Shown here: positions 14,341-22,236 of the stretch, in pieces | How the letters are laid out: each line of letters starts with the position of its first letter | How positions within the stretch are numbered: position 1 is the first letter of the stretch | NCBI GenBank assembly: GCA_035506295.1 | Contig: DATJPR010000143.1 | Location: 1-27,474, forward strand | Direction: 5' to 3' | Origin: DATJPR01 sp035506295 | Lineage (GTDB): Bacteria > Bacteroidota > Ignavibacteria > UBA10030 > UBA6906 | Length of the DNA: 27,474 nt | Made by a program: the position numbers and the translations under genes | The notes under the pieces: model-generated | Databases searched by the model: none | Told to the model about the DNA's origin: nothing | What the model saw: only the letters and a program-made list of their open reading frames with translations

Positions 14341-15900
14341 ATGGCAATCCCGAAATTCAAGAACGAGACCTACGTCGATTTTTCCAAACCCGCGGTGGCA
14401 AAGAAACAGGAAGCGGCAATCGCGCAGCTTCGGGCGTCGCTCGGGAAAGAGTATCCCATCATCGTCGGCTCCGAACAAATCCGGACACAGCAGAAGTTCA
14501 ATTCCTACAACCCTTCCCGCTCAAGCGAGGTCGTCGGCGTGTTTCAGCGGGGCGATGCCGCGGTCGCACAGAAGGCCCTTGACACCGCGCTCGGTGCATT
14601 CGAGCAATGGAAGAACGTCCCGGCCGCGAAACGCGCCGCGTATCTTTTCAAAGCGGCGCGCGTGATGCGCCGACGCCGGTATGAACTGAACGCCGTCGAA
14701 ATCCTCGAGGTCGGCAAGACGTGGCCCGAGGCGGATGCAGACGTGGCGGAAGCCATCGATTTCCTCGAATTCTACGGCCGGGAGGCGCTCCGGTACGGGA
14801 AGGAATTCCCTGTTGAAAAGCAGAAGGGGGAAAAAGGGAAACTCGTCTATCTACCCCTCGGCGTGGGAGTGGTGATCCCGCCCTGGAATTTCCCGCTGGC
14901 CATTCTCACCGGGATGACTTCCGCCGCAATCGTCACGGGAAACACCGTCGTCCTGAAACCATCCTCCGATTCGCCGCTGACCGGCTGGATGTTCATGGAA
15001 GTAATGCAGGAGATCGGGTTGCCCCCCGGCGTGGTCAACTTTGTGACGGGACCAGGCGGAGCCGTCGGCGATACGCTCGTCGCACATCCGAAGACGCGGT
15101 TCGTGTCTTTCACCGGTTCCAAGGAAGTCGGTATCCATATCAACGAGGTCGCGGCCAAGGTCCAGCCGGGTCAAATCTGGCTCAAGCGCGTGGTCGCGGA
15201 GATGGGCGGGAAGGACTCGATCATCGTCGATGAGGGAGTGAATCTCGAGGAGGCGGCGCATGGCGTGATGGTGTCCGCTTTTGGGTTCCAGGGACAGAAA
15301 TGCTCCGCCTGTTCGCGGGCCATCGTGCATCGGAAAGTCTACGAAGCGTTTGTCGACACGCTGGCAAAGAAGGTGCAGGCGCTGAAGGTCGGCGACGCGG
15401 AAGACCATGCGAACTACATGGGGCCGGTGGTCAATGCGTCGTCGGAGGAAAAGATCCTCGGCTACATCCAGAAGGCGGAGACCGAAGGCGGCAGGATTGT
15501 CGCCGGAGGATCGAAGCTGGGAGACGGCGGATACTTCATCCGCCCAACCGTGATCGCGGATGTCGCGCCGACCGCGACCATTGCCCAGGAGGAGATTTTC
15601 GGGCCCGTGCTGGCCGTCATCAAGGCGGAAGACTTCCAGGATGCACTCCGGATCGCGAACAACACCGAGTTCGGGCTGACCGGCGCGGTCTATTCGAAGA
15701 ACAGGAAGCACATTCGCGATGCGGAGGGCGAGTTCTTCGTCGGCAACCTGTACATGAATCGGAAATGCACCGGCGCGATGGTCGGCGCTCACCCTTTCGG
15801 CGGCTTCAACATGAGCGGGACCGATTCCAAGGCGGGCGGCCGCGACTATCTCCTGCTTTTCCTTCAGGCAAAATCCATCGCGGAAAAAGTCGGGAAGTAA
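14341..15900 (+). CDS. pruA: L-glutamate gamma-semialdehyde (1-pyrroline-5-carboxylate) dehydrogenase
   Basis: This RocA/PruA-type aldehyde dehydrogenase oxidises glutamate-gamma-semialdehyde to glutamate with NAD+, the second step of proline catabolism. The 519-aa length is that of the single-function enzyme. The motifs are PPWNFPLAILTGMTSAAIVTG (in part), NTVVLKPSSDSP, FTGSKEVG, the general base E287 in VAEMGGKD, and catalytic C321 in GFQGQKCSACSR, a signature of the P5C dehydrogenase class. EEIFGPVLAV and FGGFNMSGTDSKAGG follow near the end. No proline dehydrogenase gene is adjacent. It has its own promoter candidate 31 nt upstream. The next gene is sucC, and glutamate can feed 2-oxoglutarate into that TCA step, so the pairing is metabolically sensible. 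Confidence 0.93.
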   Translation: MAIPKFKNETYVDFSKPAVAKKQEAAIAQLRASLGKEYPIIVGSEQIRTQQKFNSYNPSRSSEVVGVFQRGDAAVAQKALDTALGAFEQWKNVPAAKRAAYLFKAARVMRRRRYELNAVEILEVGKTWPEADADVAEAIDFLEFYGREALRYGKEFPVEKQKGEKGKLVYLPLGVGVVIPPWNFPLAILTGMTSAAIVTGNTVVLKPSSDSPLTGWMFMEVMQEIGLPPGVVNFVTGPGGAVGDTLVAHPKTRFVSFTGSKEVGIHINEVAAKVQPGQIWLKRVVAEMGGKDSIIVDEGVNLEEAAHGVMVSAFGFQGQKCSACSRAIVHRKVYEAFVDTLAKKVQALKVGDAEDHANYMGPVVNASSEEKILGYIQKAETEGGRIVAGGSKLGDGGYFIRPTVIADVAPTATIAQEEIFGPVLAVIKAEDFQDALRIANNTEFGLTGAVYSKNRKHIRDAEGEFFVGNLYMNRKCTGAMVGAHPFGGFNMSGTDSKAGGRDYLLLFLQAKSIAEKVGK

Positions 15901-15934
15901 GGTCCGGCATGCAGCACCGACCAGCGGAGCACGC

Positions 15935-17119
15935 ATGAAAGTCCACGAGCATCAGGCAAAAGACATTCTTCGGAAGTTCGACGTCGCCGTTCCATCAGGG
16001 AAGGTGGCCTTTACGGTAGGGGAGGCAGTCAACGCGGCGCAGGAGATCGGCGGCTCCGTATGGGTGGTCAAAGCGCAGATCCATGCCGGCGGCCGCGGGA
16101 AGGGAGGCGGCGTGAAACTTGCGCGAAGCCTCGACGAGGTGCGCTCGCTCGCATCGTCGATGCTCGGGATGACGCTCGTGACCCATCAGACGGGTCCGGA
16201 GGGAAAGAAGGTCCAGCGCCTGCTGGTGGAGCAGGGAGTCAACATCGCCCGGGAACTCTACGTCGGCATCACGCTCGATCGCGCCACTTCTCGCAACGTC
16301 GTGATGGCTTCGACGGAAGGAGGCGTGGAGATCGAGAAAGTCGCCGCCGAGTCTCCGGAGAAAATCCTCCGGGCATCGGTCGATCGCGGACTCGGCTTCC
16401 AGGCCTATCAAGCGAGGGCGCTGGCGTTCGGCCTCGGACTGACCGGCGACGCGTTTCGGAACGGGGTCAAATTCCTGACCGCGCTGTACCGTGCCTACGA
16501 TTCGATGGATTGTTCCCTTGCGGAAATCAATCCACTCGTCGTCACGGCGGAGGGCGCGGTCATCGCCCTCGATGCGAAGATCAATTTCGACGACAACGCC
16601 CTCGATCGACATCCGGAGCTCGCGGCGCTCAGGGACTTGAATGAGGAAGATCCGCTGGAAATCGAAGCGTCCAAATCGAGCCTCAACTACATCAAGCTTG
16701 ACGGCAACGTTGGATGCATGGTGAACGGCGCCGGGCTGGCGATGGCGACCATGGATCTCGTCAAGCTTGCGGGCGGTGAGCCGGCGAACTTCCTCGACGT
16801 CGGCGGAGGCGCGAGTGTCGAAACGGTCTCGGCCGGCTTCAAAATCATCCTCACCGATCCGCACGTCAGGGCGGTCCTCATTAATATCTTCGGCGGCATC
16901 GTGCGGTGCGATCGCGTTGCGAACGGCGTGGTCGAGGCGGCGCGCCGGGTCGATGTCAAGGTCCCCGTTGTCATCCGCCTCGCCGGGACGAACGCCGAGC
17001 TTGCCGGCGAAATTCTGCGCTCCTCCGGTTTGAACTTCCTGGTGGCGACAAGCTTCAAGGACGCGGCGGAAAAGGTCACCGCAGCGATCACCGGCGAGAC
17101 CCGGCTCCATGAGGCCTGA
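15935..17119 (+). CDS. sucC: Succinate-CoA ligase (ADP-forming) subunit beta
   Basis: SucC forms the ATP-grasp and succinate-binding half of succinyl-CoA synthetase, which makes ATP from succinyl-CoA in the TCA cycle. The 394-aa protein begins MKVHEHQAKDILRKF, has the ATP-grasp loop QIHAGGRGKGGGVKLA, the metal-binding INPLVVTAEG and DAKINFDDNA, and the C-terminal CoA-ligase-type domain with LDVGGGASVE, INIFGGIVRCDRVANG and RLAGTNAELA. The alpha subunit (sucD), commonly next door, is absent. The next gene is gatB, whose start overlaps the last 11 nt of sucC, implying translational coupling. It must pair with a SucD encoded elsewhere. Confidence 0.96.
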   Translation: MKVHEHQAKDILRKFDVAVPSGKVAFTVGEAVNAAQEIGGSVWVVKAQIHAGGRGKGGGVKLARSLDEVRSLASSMLGMTLVTHQTGPEGKKVQRLLVEQGVNIARELYVGITLDRATSRNVVMASTEGGVEIEKVAAESPEKILRASVDRGLGFQAYQARALAFGLGLTGDAFRNGVKFLTALYRAYDSMDCSLAEINPLVVTAEGAVIALDAKINFDDNALDRHPELAALRDLNEEDPLEIEASKSSLNYIKLDGNVGCMVNGAGLAMATMDLVKLAGGEPANFLDVGGGASVETVSAGFKIILTDPHVRAVLINIFGGIVRCDRVANGVVEAARRVDVKVPVVIRLAGTNAELAGEILRSSGLNFLVATSFKDAAEKVTAAITGETRLHEA

Positions 17120-18590
17120 CTCCCGCTACGAGCCGGTGATCGGCCTGGAAGTGCATGCCCAGCTTCTGACCGCGTCGAAGGCCTTCTGCGCCTGCTCGAC
17201 GAGATTCGGCAACGAGCCGAATTCCAACGTCTGCCCGGTCTGCCTCGGGATGCCGGGCACCCTCCCCGTGCTGAACCGCAACCTCGTCGAGTTCATCCTG
17301 CTCATGGGCCTCGCGACCGACTGCACGATTGCAGCGCGCTCCGTGTTTGCCAGGAAGAATTATTTCTACCCGGACCTTCCCAAAGGATATCAGATATCGC
17401 AGTACGAAGAACCGATCTGCGCGCACGGCTCCCTGGAAATCGAGCTCGCGGACGGTGAACGGAAACGCATCGGCATCACGCGCATTCACATGGAAGAGGA
17501 TGCGGGGAAATCGATCCACGATATGGATGTCGACACGCTCGTCGACGTCAATCGCTGCGGCGTCCCGTTGATCGAAATCGTGAGCGAGCCCGACCTCCGT
17601 TCTCCCGCCGAGGCCTACGCGTACCTCACGGGCATCCGACAGATCGTGACCTACCTGGGCATCTGCGACGGCAATATGGAAGAAGGAAGCCTCCGGTGCG
17701 ACGCCAATGTCTCGGTTCGACGGAAAGGAGAATCCCGGTTCGGGACGAAAACCGAGGTCAAGAACATGAATTCCTTCCGGAACGTCGAGCGGGCGCTCGC
17801 GTTCGAAATCGAGCGCCAGGTTCAGCTCATCGAGGACGGGGGGAAAGTGGAGCAGGAGACGCTGTTGTGGGATGCGGACCAGAATGTCGCTGTGCCGATG
17901 CGGAGCAAAGAGGAAGCCCACGACTACCGGTACTTCCCCGATCCCGATCTTGTGCCGGTGCTTGTGGACGAGCCCTGGATTGCTCGCGTGCGGTCACAGC
18001 TTCCCGAGCTCCCCGCCGCCCGTCGGGAGAGGTTTGTGGAGCAATTGGGCCTTCCCCGCTATGATGCAGCGGTCCTGACGACGGAACGCGAGATCGCGGA
18101 ATATTTTGAGTCGGTGGTGGAGAACCTTCAGCAGTCCGGGAGGAAGAACGTCAGGGACAATGCAAAGGCGGCAAGCAACTGGGTCATGACGGATATCCTC
18201 CGCGTTGTCAGCGAGAGAAAGGTCCCGCTGGCGGCATGCCCGATCGAGCCGCCGCGATTGGCCGCGCTGCTAGGGATGATCCAGGACGGAACGATCAGCG
18301 GGACGATCGCCAAACAGGTGTTCGACATCATGCTCGACACGCCGGACGATCCCATGAAGATCGTCACCGAGCGCGGACTTCTTCAGGTGTCGGATGCCGA
18401 TGCGATTGCACGCGTCATCGACGAAGTTCTCGGCGCCAACGAACAGCAGGTGAAGAAGTTCCTCGAGGGCAGCGAGAAAGTCTTCGGCTATTTTGTCGGC
18501 GAGACGATGAAGAAAATGAAGGGGAAAGGAAATCCGAAACTCATCAACGAATTGCTTCGAACAAAACTCGGGCAACGGAAGCAGGCCTGA
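17109..18590 (+). CDS. gatB: Aspartyl/glutamyl-tRNA amidotransferase subunit B
   Basis: GatB is the tRNA-binding and kinase subunit of GatCAB, which converts Glu-tRNA(Gln) or Asp-tRNA(Asn) to the amidated forms. The 493-aa protein shows YEPVIGLEVHAQLLTASKAF, the zinc site CACS...NVCPVCLGMPG, FYPDLPKGYQISQYE, ITRIHMEEDAGKSIHD, DVNRCGVPLIEIVSEPD and GSLRCDANVSV, followed by a helical and a C-terminal YqeY-like domain (about 350-490) that holds tRNA. gatA and gatC are not in the window, as is common outside Firmicutes. The start overlaps the end of sucC by 11 nt. Its presence implies that the organism lacks a direct route for at least one of Gln-tRNA or Asn-tRNA. Confidence 0.97.
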   Translation: MRPDSRYEPVIGLEVHAQLLTASKAFCACSTRFGNEPNSNVCPVCLGMPGTLPVLNRNLVEFILLMGLATDCTIAARSVFARKNYFYPDLPKGYQISQYEEPICAHGSLEIELADGERKRIGITRIHMEEDAGKSIHDMDVDTLVDVNRCGVPLIEIVSEPDLRSPAEAYAYLTGIRQIVTYLGICDGNMEEGSLRCDANVSVRRKGESRFGTKTEVKNMNSFRNVERALAFEIERQVQLIEDGGKVEQETLLWDADQNVAVPMRSKEEAHDYRYFPDPDLVPVLVDEPWIARVRSQLPELPAARRERFVEQLGLPRYDAAVLTTEREIAEYFESVVENLQQSGRKNVRDNAKAASNWVMTDILRVVSERKVPLAACPIEPPRLAALLGMIQDGTISGTIAKQVFDIMLDTPDDPMKIVTERGLLQVSDADAIARVIDEVLGANEQQVKKFLEGSEKVFGYFVGETMKKMKGKGNPKLINELLRTKLGQRKQA

Positions 18591-18617
18591 GATTCAATCA
18601 CCCGGAACAGAAAACCT

Positions 18618-19382
18618 ATGAGACCAAAGTTTATTGCAGGCAATTGGAAGATGTTCAAGACTCTTGACGAGAGCGAGCAGCTCCTCAAAGGGATCTTGAA
18701 GGAATCCACGACCTTCCCTGGCGGAGTTCATGTCGCAGTGTGCCCGCCGTATACCTCGCTGTCGCTTGCGGCGTCGCTGCTCAAGGGCTCTTCCATCTTA
18801 CTCGGTGCGCAAAATATGTCGGACCAGGACGAAGGCGCCTTCACCGGCGAGATCTCCTGGAAGATGCTTCGCGCCGCCGGTTGCACCCATGTCATCCTCG
18901 GCCACTCGGAGCGCAGGCAGTACTTCGGAGAGACGAACGAGAAGGTCAACGCGAAAGCGAAGAAGGCCCTGGCCAACGGGTTGCTTCCCATCATCTGTGT
19001 CGGAGAGACGCTCAAAGAGCGTGAAGATGGGGTGACCGCAAAAATAATCACGACGCAAATCCAGGGCGTGCTGGCGGGACTCTCGTCGGACGAGATGAAG
19101 AAGGTCGTCATCGCCTATGAGCCGGTGTGGGCAATCGGGACCGGCAAGAATGCCACTCCCGATCAGGCGCAGGAAGTCCATGCATTGATCAGATCGCTGG
19201 TGGCCAGGCAGTTTTCGGCCGCGATTGCCGACGGTGTTGTGATTCAATATGGAGGAAGCGTGAAGCCTGACAATGCGGCCGAACTCTTGCGCCAAAAGGA
19301 CATCGATGGGGCGCTTGTCGGAGGGGCCTGCCTGAAACCTGACAGTTTTGCGGCCATCATTCGCGCGGCGAAGGTGAGCTAG
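18618..19382 (+). CDS. tpiA: Triosephosphate isomerase
   Basis: It interconverts dihydroxyacetone phosphate and glyceraldehyde 3-phosphate. The 254-aa TIM barrel has the catalytic set N9 and K11 (AGNWKMFK), H96 (ILGHSERR) and E168 (AYEPVWAIGTG), plus the phosphate-gripping IQYGGSVKPDN and GALVGGACLKP. It starts 28 nt after gatB and is followed by the strongest terminator in the window, so it closes the long plus-strand run. It lies about 8.3 kb from pgk and 9.6 kb from gap, separated by seven genes of other pathways. Confidence 0.98.
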   Translation: MRPKFIAGNWKMFKTLDESEQLLKGILKESTTFPGGVHVAVCPPYTSLSLAASLLKGSSILLGAQNMSDQDEGAFTGEISWKMLRAAGCTHVILGHSERRQYFGETNEKVNAKAKKALANGLLPIICVGETLKEREDGVTAKIITTQIQGVLAGLSSDEMKKVVIAYEPVWAIGTGKNATPDQAQEVHALIRSLVARQFSAAIADGVVIQYGGSVKPDNAAELLRQKDIDGALVGGACLKPDSFAAIIRAAKVS

Positions 19383-19414
19383 ACCACTCGCATTATTGAG
19401 GCAACATCCTAGCG

Positions 19415-19460
19415 ACCGTCCGGGGGCTCAGCGGAGCCCTCGGACGGTTTGTTATTTCTT
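19415..19460 (+). terminator. Strong intrinsic terminator after tpiA
   Basis: A 15-bp stem runs from 19415 to 19448: ACCGTCCG with CGGACGGT plus an inner GGGGCTC with GAGCCCT, including one G-U pair. It closes on an AGCG tetraloop and is followed directly by TTTGTTATTTCTT. Position (33 nt after the stop) and structure are typical of an efficient terminator. Confidence 0.9.
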
Positions 19461-19481
19461 GATCCCGGGTCTCCTTATGGA

Positions 19482-19501
19482 GCGGCTCCCAGCCGCCTTT
19501 T
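19482..19501 (+). terminator. Second, weaker hairpin downstream of tpiA
   Basis: GCGGCT-CCC-AGCCGC (6 bp, 3-nt loop) is followed by CTTTT. It would catch read-through from the main terminator, before the promoter of the next unit. It is short, so this is tentative. Confidence 0.35.
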
Positions 19502-19524
19502 GCCCCAAAATCGTTGATTTTCCA

Positions 19525-19553
19525 TTGCTTTCCGAGGCTTTTGTGATTATATT
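19525..19553 (+). promoter_or_regulatory. Candidate promoter of the GH2-like/smc/lpxB unit
   Basis: TTGCTT, a 17-nt spacer and TATATT follow the tpiA terminators. Transcription would start near 19560, leaving a leader of about 35 nt before the TTG start at 19595. This leader contains a 13-codon ATG-initiated frame (19560-19601) that ends across the GH2-like start; whether it is translated is unknown. Confidence 0.55.
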
Positions 19554-19594
19554 CCAAAGATGAAGTCTCCTCTGGTTCAAGGCCCTGACACGAA

Positions 19595-22219
19595 TTGGTA
19601 GGAACATCCCTCACATCCGGTGGACGAGCCATCTACTCCTCCCGGGCGGTCTGTGTCATCCTTCTGGTCTCCCTGCTCATGCTGGCGTCGCCCCGATCGT
19701 TCGCGGAGGAATTGCGATTTCTGACGAACGCCGGTGCACGACCTGCCGCGCCTGCGGGCACATTGCCTGGCGAATCTCCTACGCGCGTACGGATCGATCT
19801 CAACGGCGAATGGGCGTACTCCGTCGACGGAGGATCTTCCGGGACGGTGATCGTTCCCAGCGCCTATGATTTCCGCGGACGGGTCGTGTTTCAGCGGACG
19901 CTCCGGCTTGCGCCGGACGTGATCGCGAAGTACCGGTTCCGCTTCGTCGCTCTCGGCATCAGTCAGTACGCCGACATCACGATCAACAACGATCTTATCG
20001 CTGACCATGCCTGCGGATCCACGGCGATTGACCAGCCCATTCCGGCGCACTGCCTCCAGTCGGAATCGGAGAATGTCATCCGCGTCGTTGTTTCCAACAT
20101 CCTGGATCCTGAGAGGACCTTCCCGCTTCGCCCCTATCCGTCACTGGCACGCAACTATGGAGGCATGACGCGGGACGTCTATCTCCTGGGCACGCCGGAG
20201 ACCTACATTCGAGACGCTGCCGTGCAAGCGGAAACGGAGGCCAGGACCAACGCGCTGCGTCTGCGCGTGCGCCTCAACATTGACCGCGGCGAGACGGCAA
20301 TTCCGGAAAAATCCCTCGGCTGTCTCGTTGAGGTGTATGACAAAATCTCGGGCGCGATGATCGGCCGGAGCGCTCTGCAGCCGGTGCAGGGTGGGCAGGG
20401 GATGTCGGAGGAGTCGGTGAGTGTTCCGGTGTTCGGCATGCGGCTGTGGTCTCCGGACAGTCCGGATATGTATACCGTGCGTTGCAGCCTCGTTCCATTG
20501 CACGGTGAGGCCACGGCGATCGACGTCTACGATCTTTCCTGGGGCGTGCGGGACCTCGTGATCCAGAAGGGAAATTTCATCCTGAATGGTACGCGGCTCA
20601 ACGTGAAGGGCGTGATCTGGAACGAAGACCACCCCGCCTTCGGATGCGCATTGACGTTCGAGCAGATGGAGAAGGATGTCGCGCTCATCAAGACGCTCGG
20701 TGCGAACGCCATTCGATTCGCCGGCCATCCACCGCATCCGTATATGCTCGACCTGTGCGATCGCTACGGACTGCTGGCGCTTGTCGATCTTCCCCTGAGC
20801 GGCGTGCCGGGGATGATCCTGTCGGGAAATGCATTTCACGAGCTCGCCTCGAACGCCCTCCGCGAAATGATCCGGCAAAATCTCCACCATCCGTCGATCA
20901 TGTGCTGGGGCATCGGCGACGATCTGGACGTCTCGGATCCGACGACCCGCGATGGGCTTTCGGATCTTGTTGCGGAGGCCCGGTCCCTGGATTCGCGTTT
21001 CCTTTATTCGCCGGCAACGCGGATGCAGCCGGATCTGTGCTCGGGCCTGATGGACATCGCCGCCGTCAACATCCGCTCGACGGACGCGCAGGCATTCAAA
21101 AGCGAGCTCGATGCCTGGAAGGCCGCGAATCCCGGGAAACCCGTCATCGTTGCGTCGTTCGGCGCGGAGGTGCAGGAGAAAAACAGGAAGGGTTCGAACG
21201 ACCCATTCTCCCAGGAGAGTCAGGCGCGTTTCTATCTCCAACGGTTTGACATGCTCAAAGCGGCAAACTACGACGGCGGGATCGTGTGCGCGTTCAACGA
21301 TTGGAAAGGCGCGCAGGCATCGCTTGCCGTTCACGCCGGGGACCCGTGGCTGGAGAGTATGGGGCTGGTCAACGGCGACCGGGAGAAACGGCTCGCGTTT
21401 GAAGCGGTGCGCGCGGCAATGCACGGAGAGAAATTCGCCGCGCTCCCTCTCGGGTCCTACAGCAACAAGGCGCCCATCGTGTATGTCCTCTCGGGCTTCG
21501 CGTTTCTTGTCGGCATGGTGTACCTCTACAACCGGAACCGGCGATTCCGTGAAAATCTCAATCGGTCGCTACTGAGCGGGTACAATTTCTTCGCGGATAT
21601 CAGGGATCAGCACGCCGTTGCGCTGACGCAGACGTTTTTGCTCGGTCTCGGGACGGCGGCGGGCGCCGGGCTCATGGTCTCCAGCCTCGCGTTTCATTTC
21701 CGGGAGAGCCGCGTGGCGGACAGGGCGCTCTCGATTCTTCTCGTGGTCGATACGCTGAAGGCGGCCGTGGTCAAAGTGATCTGGGATCCGCTTACGGCGA
21801 TCGGGCTGGTTGCGGCGCTGGTGTTTGTGCTGCTGTTTCTGACCTCCGGCGGCATCCTCCTTCTTCGGATGTTTTTCCGGCAACGCGTTTCAGCGTTTCA
21901 AGTGCTTACGGTGACGTTCTGGTCCACCGCTCCGCTGCTGCTCTTCATCCCCTTCGGCATGATCGCCTACAGGGTCATGGACAGCAGCATGTACGTCCTT
22001 CCGTTCAGCGCTTTCTTCATCGTCATGCTGATCTGGACGGCCCTCCGATTGATCAAGGCTCTCTCCATTATCTTTGACGTCCGGCCGGCGAAGATGTATT
22101 CGATCAGTGTTCTAATCGCCCTGGTGATCCTTGTGGCGGTGTATTTCGGCGTCTACGGTGGGCAGGACCTGCCGGCGTACGCAAGATTCCTGTATCATGC
22201 GGCAACCCGGACTGTGTAG
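19595..22219 (+). CDS. Membrane-anchored GH2-fold protein, probable pseudo-glycosidase
   Basis: The 874-aa protein starts at a TTG (19595), the only usable start upstream of a signal peptide (hydrophobic core about 18-31, likely cleavage after A37). Domains follow the beta-galactosidase/glucuronidase plan: a sugar-binding-like beta-sandwich (about 45-205, LNGEWAYSVDGG to YGGMTRDVYLLG), an Ig-like domain (about 206-328), and a TIM barrel (about 329-605, with NVKGVIWNEDHPAFG and HPSIMCWGIGDD). The family's acid/base Asn-Glu pair is replaced by D442-D443, and the nucleophile Glu of the 'EYG' strand by S521 (VIVASFGAE). Six membrane helices follow at about 627-646, 678-700, 735-757, 775-797, 800-822 and 835-856, reminiscent of Yip1-like domains. 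The GH2 part would face the periplasm. smc begins 17 bp downstream. I infer glycan binding, sensing or scaffolding rather than hydrolysis; no substrate can be named. Confidence 0.8.
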   Translation: MVGTSLTSGGRAIYSSRAVCVILLVSLLMLASPRSFAEELRFLTNAGARPAAPAGTLPGESPTRVRIDLNGEWAYSVDGGSSGTVIVPSAYDFRGRVVFQRTLRLAPDVIAKYRFRFVALGISQYADITINNDLIADHACGSTAIDQPIPAHCLQSESENVIRVVVSNILDPERTFPLRPYPSLARNYGGMTRDVYLLGTPETYIRDAAVQAETEARTNALRLRVRLNIDRGETAIPEKSLGCLVEVYDKISGAMIGRSALQPVQGGQGMSEESVSVPVFGMRLWSPDSPDMYTVRCSLVPLHGEATAIDVYDLSWGVRDLVIQKGNFILNGTRLNVKGVIWNEDHPAFGCALTFEQMEKDVALIKTLGANAIRFAGHPPHPYMLDLCDRYGLLALVDLPLSGVPGMILSGNAFHELASNALREMIRQNLHHPSIMCWGIGDDLDVSDPTTRDGLSDLVAEARSLDSRFLYSPATRMQPDLCSGLMDIAAVNIRSTDAQAFKSELDAWKAANPGKPVIVASFGAEVQEKNRKGSNDPFSQESQARFYLQRFDMLKAANYDGGIVCAFNDWKGAQASLAVHAGDPWLESMGLVNGDREKRLAFEAVRAAMHGEKFAALPLGSYSNKAPIVYVLSGFAFLVGMVYLYNRNRRFRENLNRSLLSGYNFFADIRDQHAVALTQTFLLGLGTAAGAGLMVSSLAFHFRESRVADRALSILLVVDTLKAAVVKVIWDPLTAIGLVAALVFVLLFLTSGGILLLRMFFRQRVSAFQVLTVTFWSTAPLLLFIPFGMIAYRVMDSSMYVLPFSAFFIVMLIWTALRLIKALSIIFDVRPAKMYSISVLIALVILVAVYFGVYGGQDLPAYARFLYHAATRTV

Positions 22220-22236
22220 CACGCGGATGAAGCTCC

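Noticed and set aside
19560..19601. A 13-codon ATG-initiated leader frame before the GH2-like gene
   Set aside because: It could be a leader peptide, but it has no ribosome site within the transcript (the predicted start is at its first base) and no amino-acid bias suggesting attenuation. I do not call it a gene.
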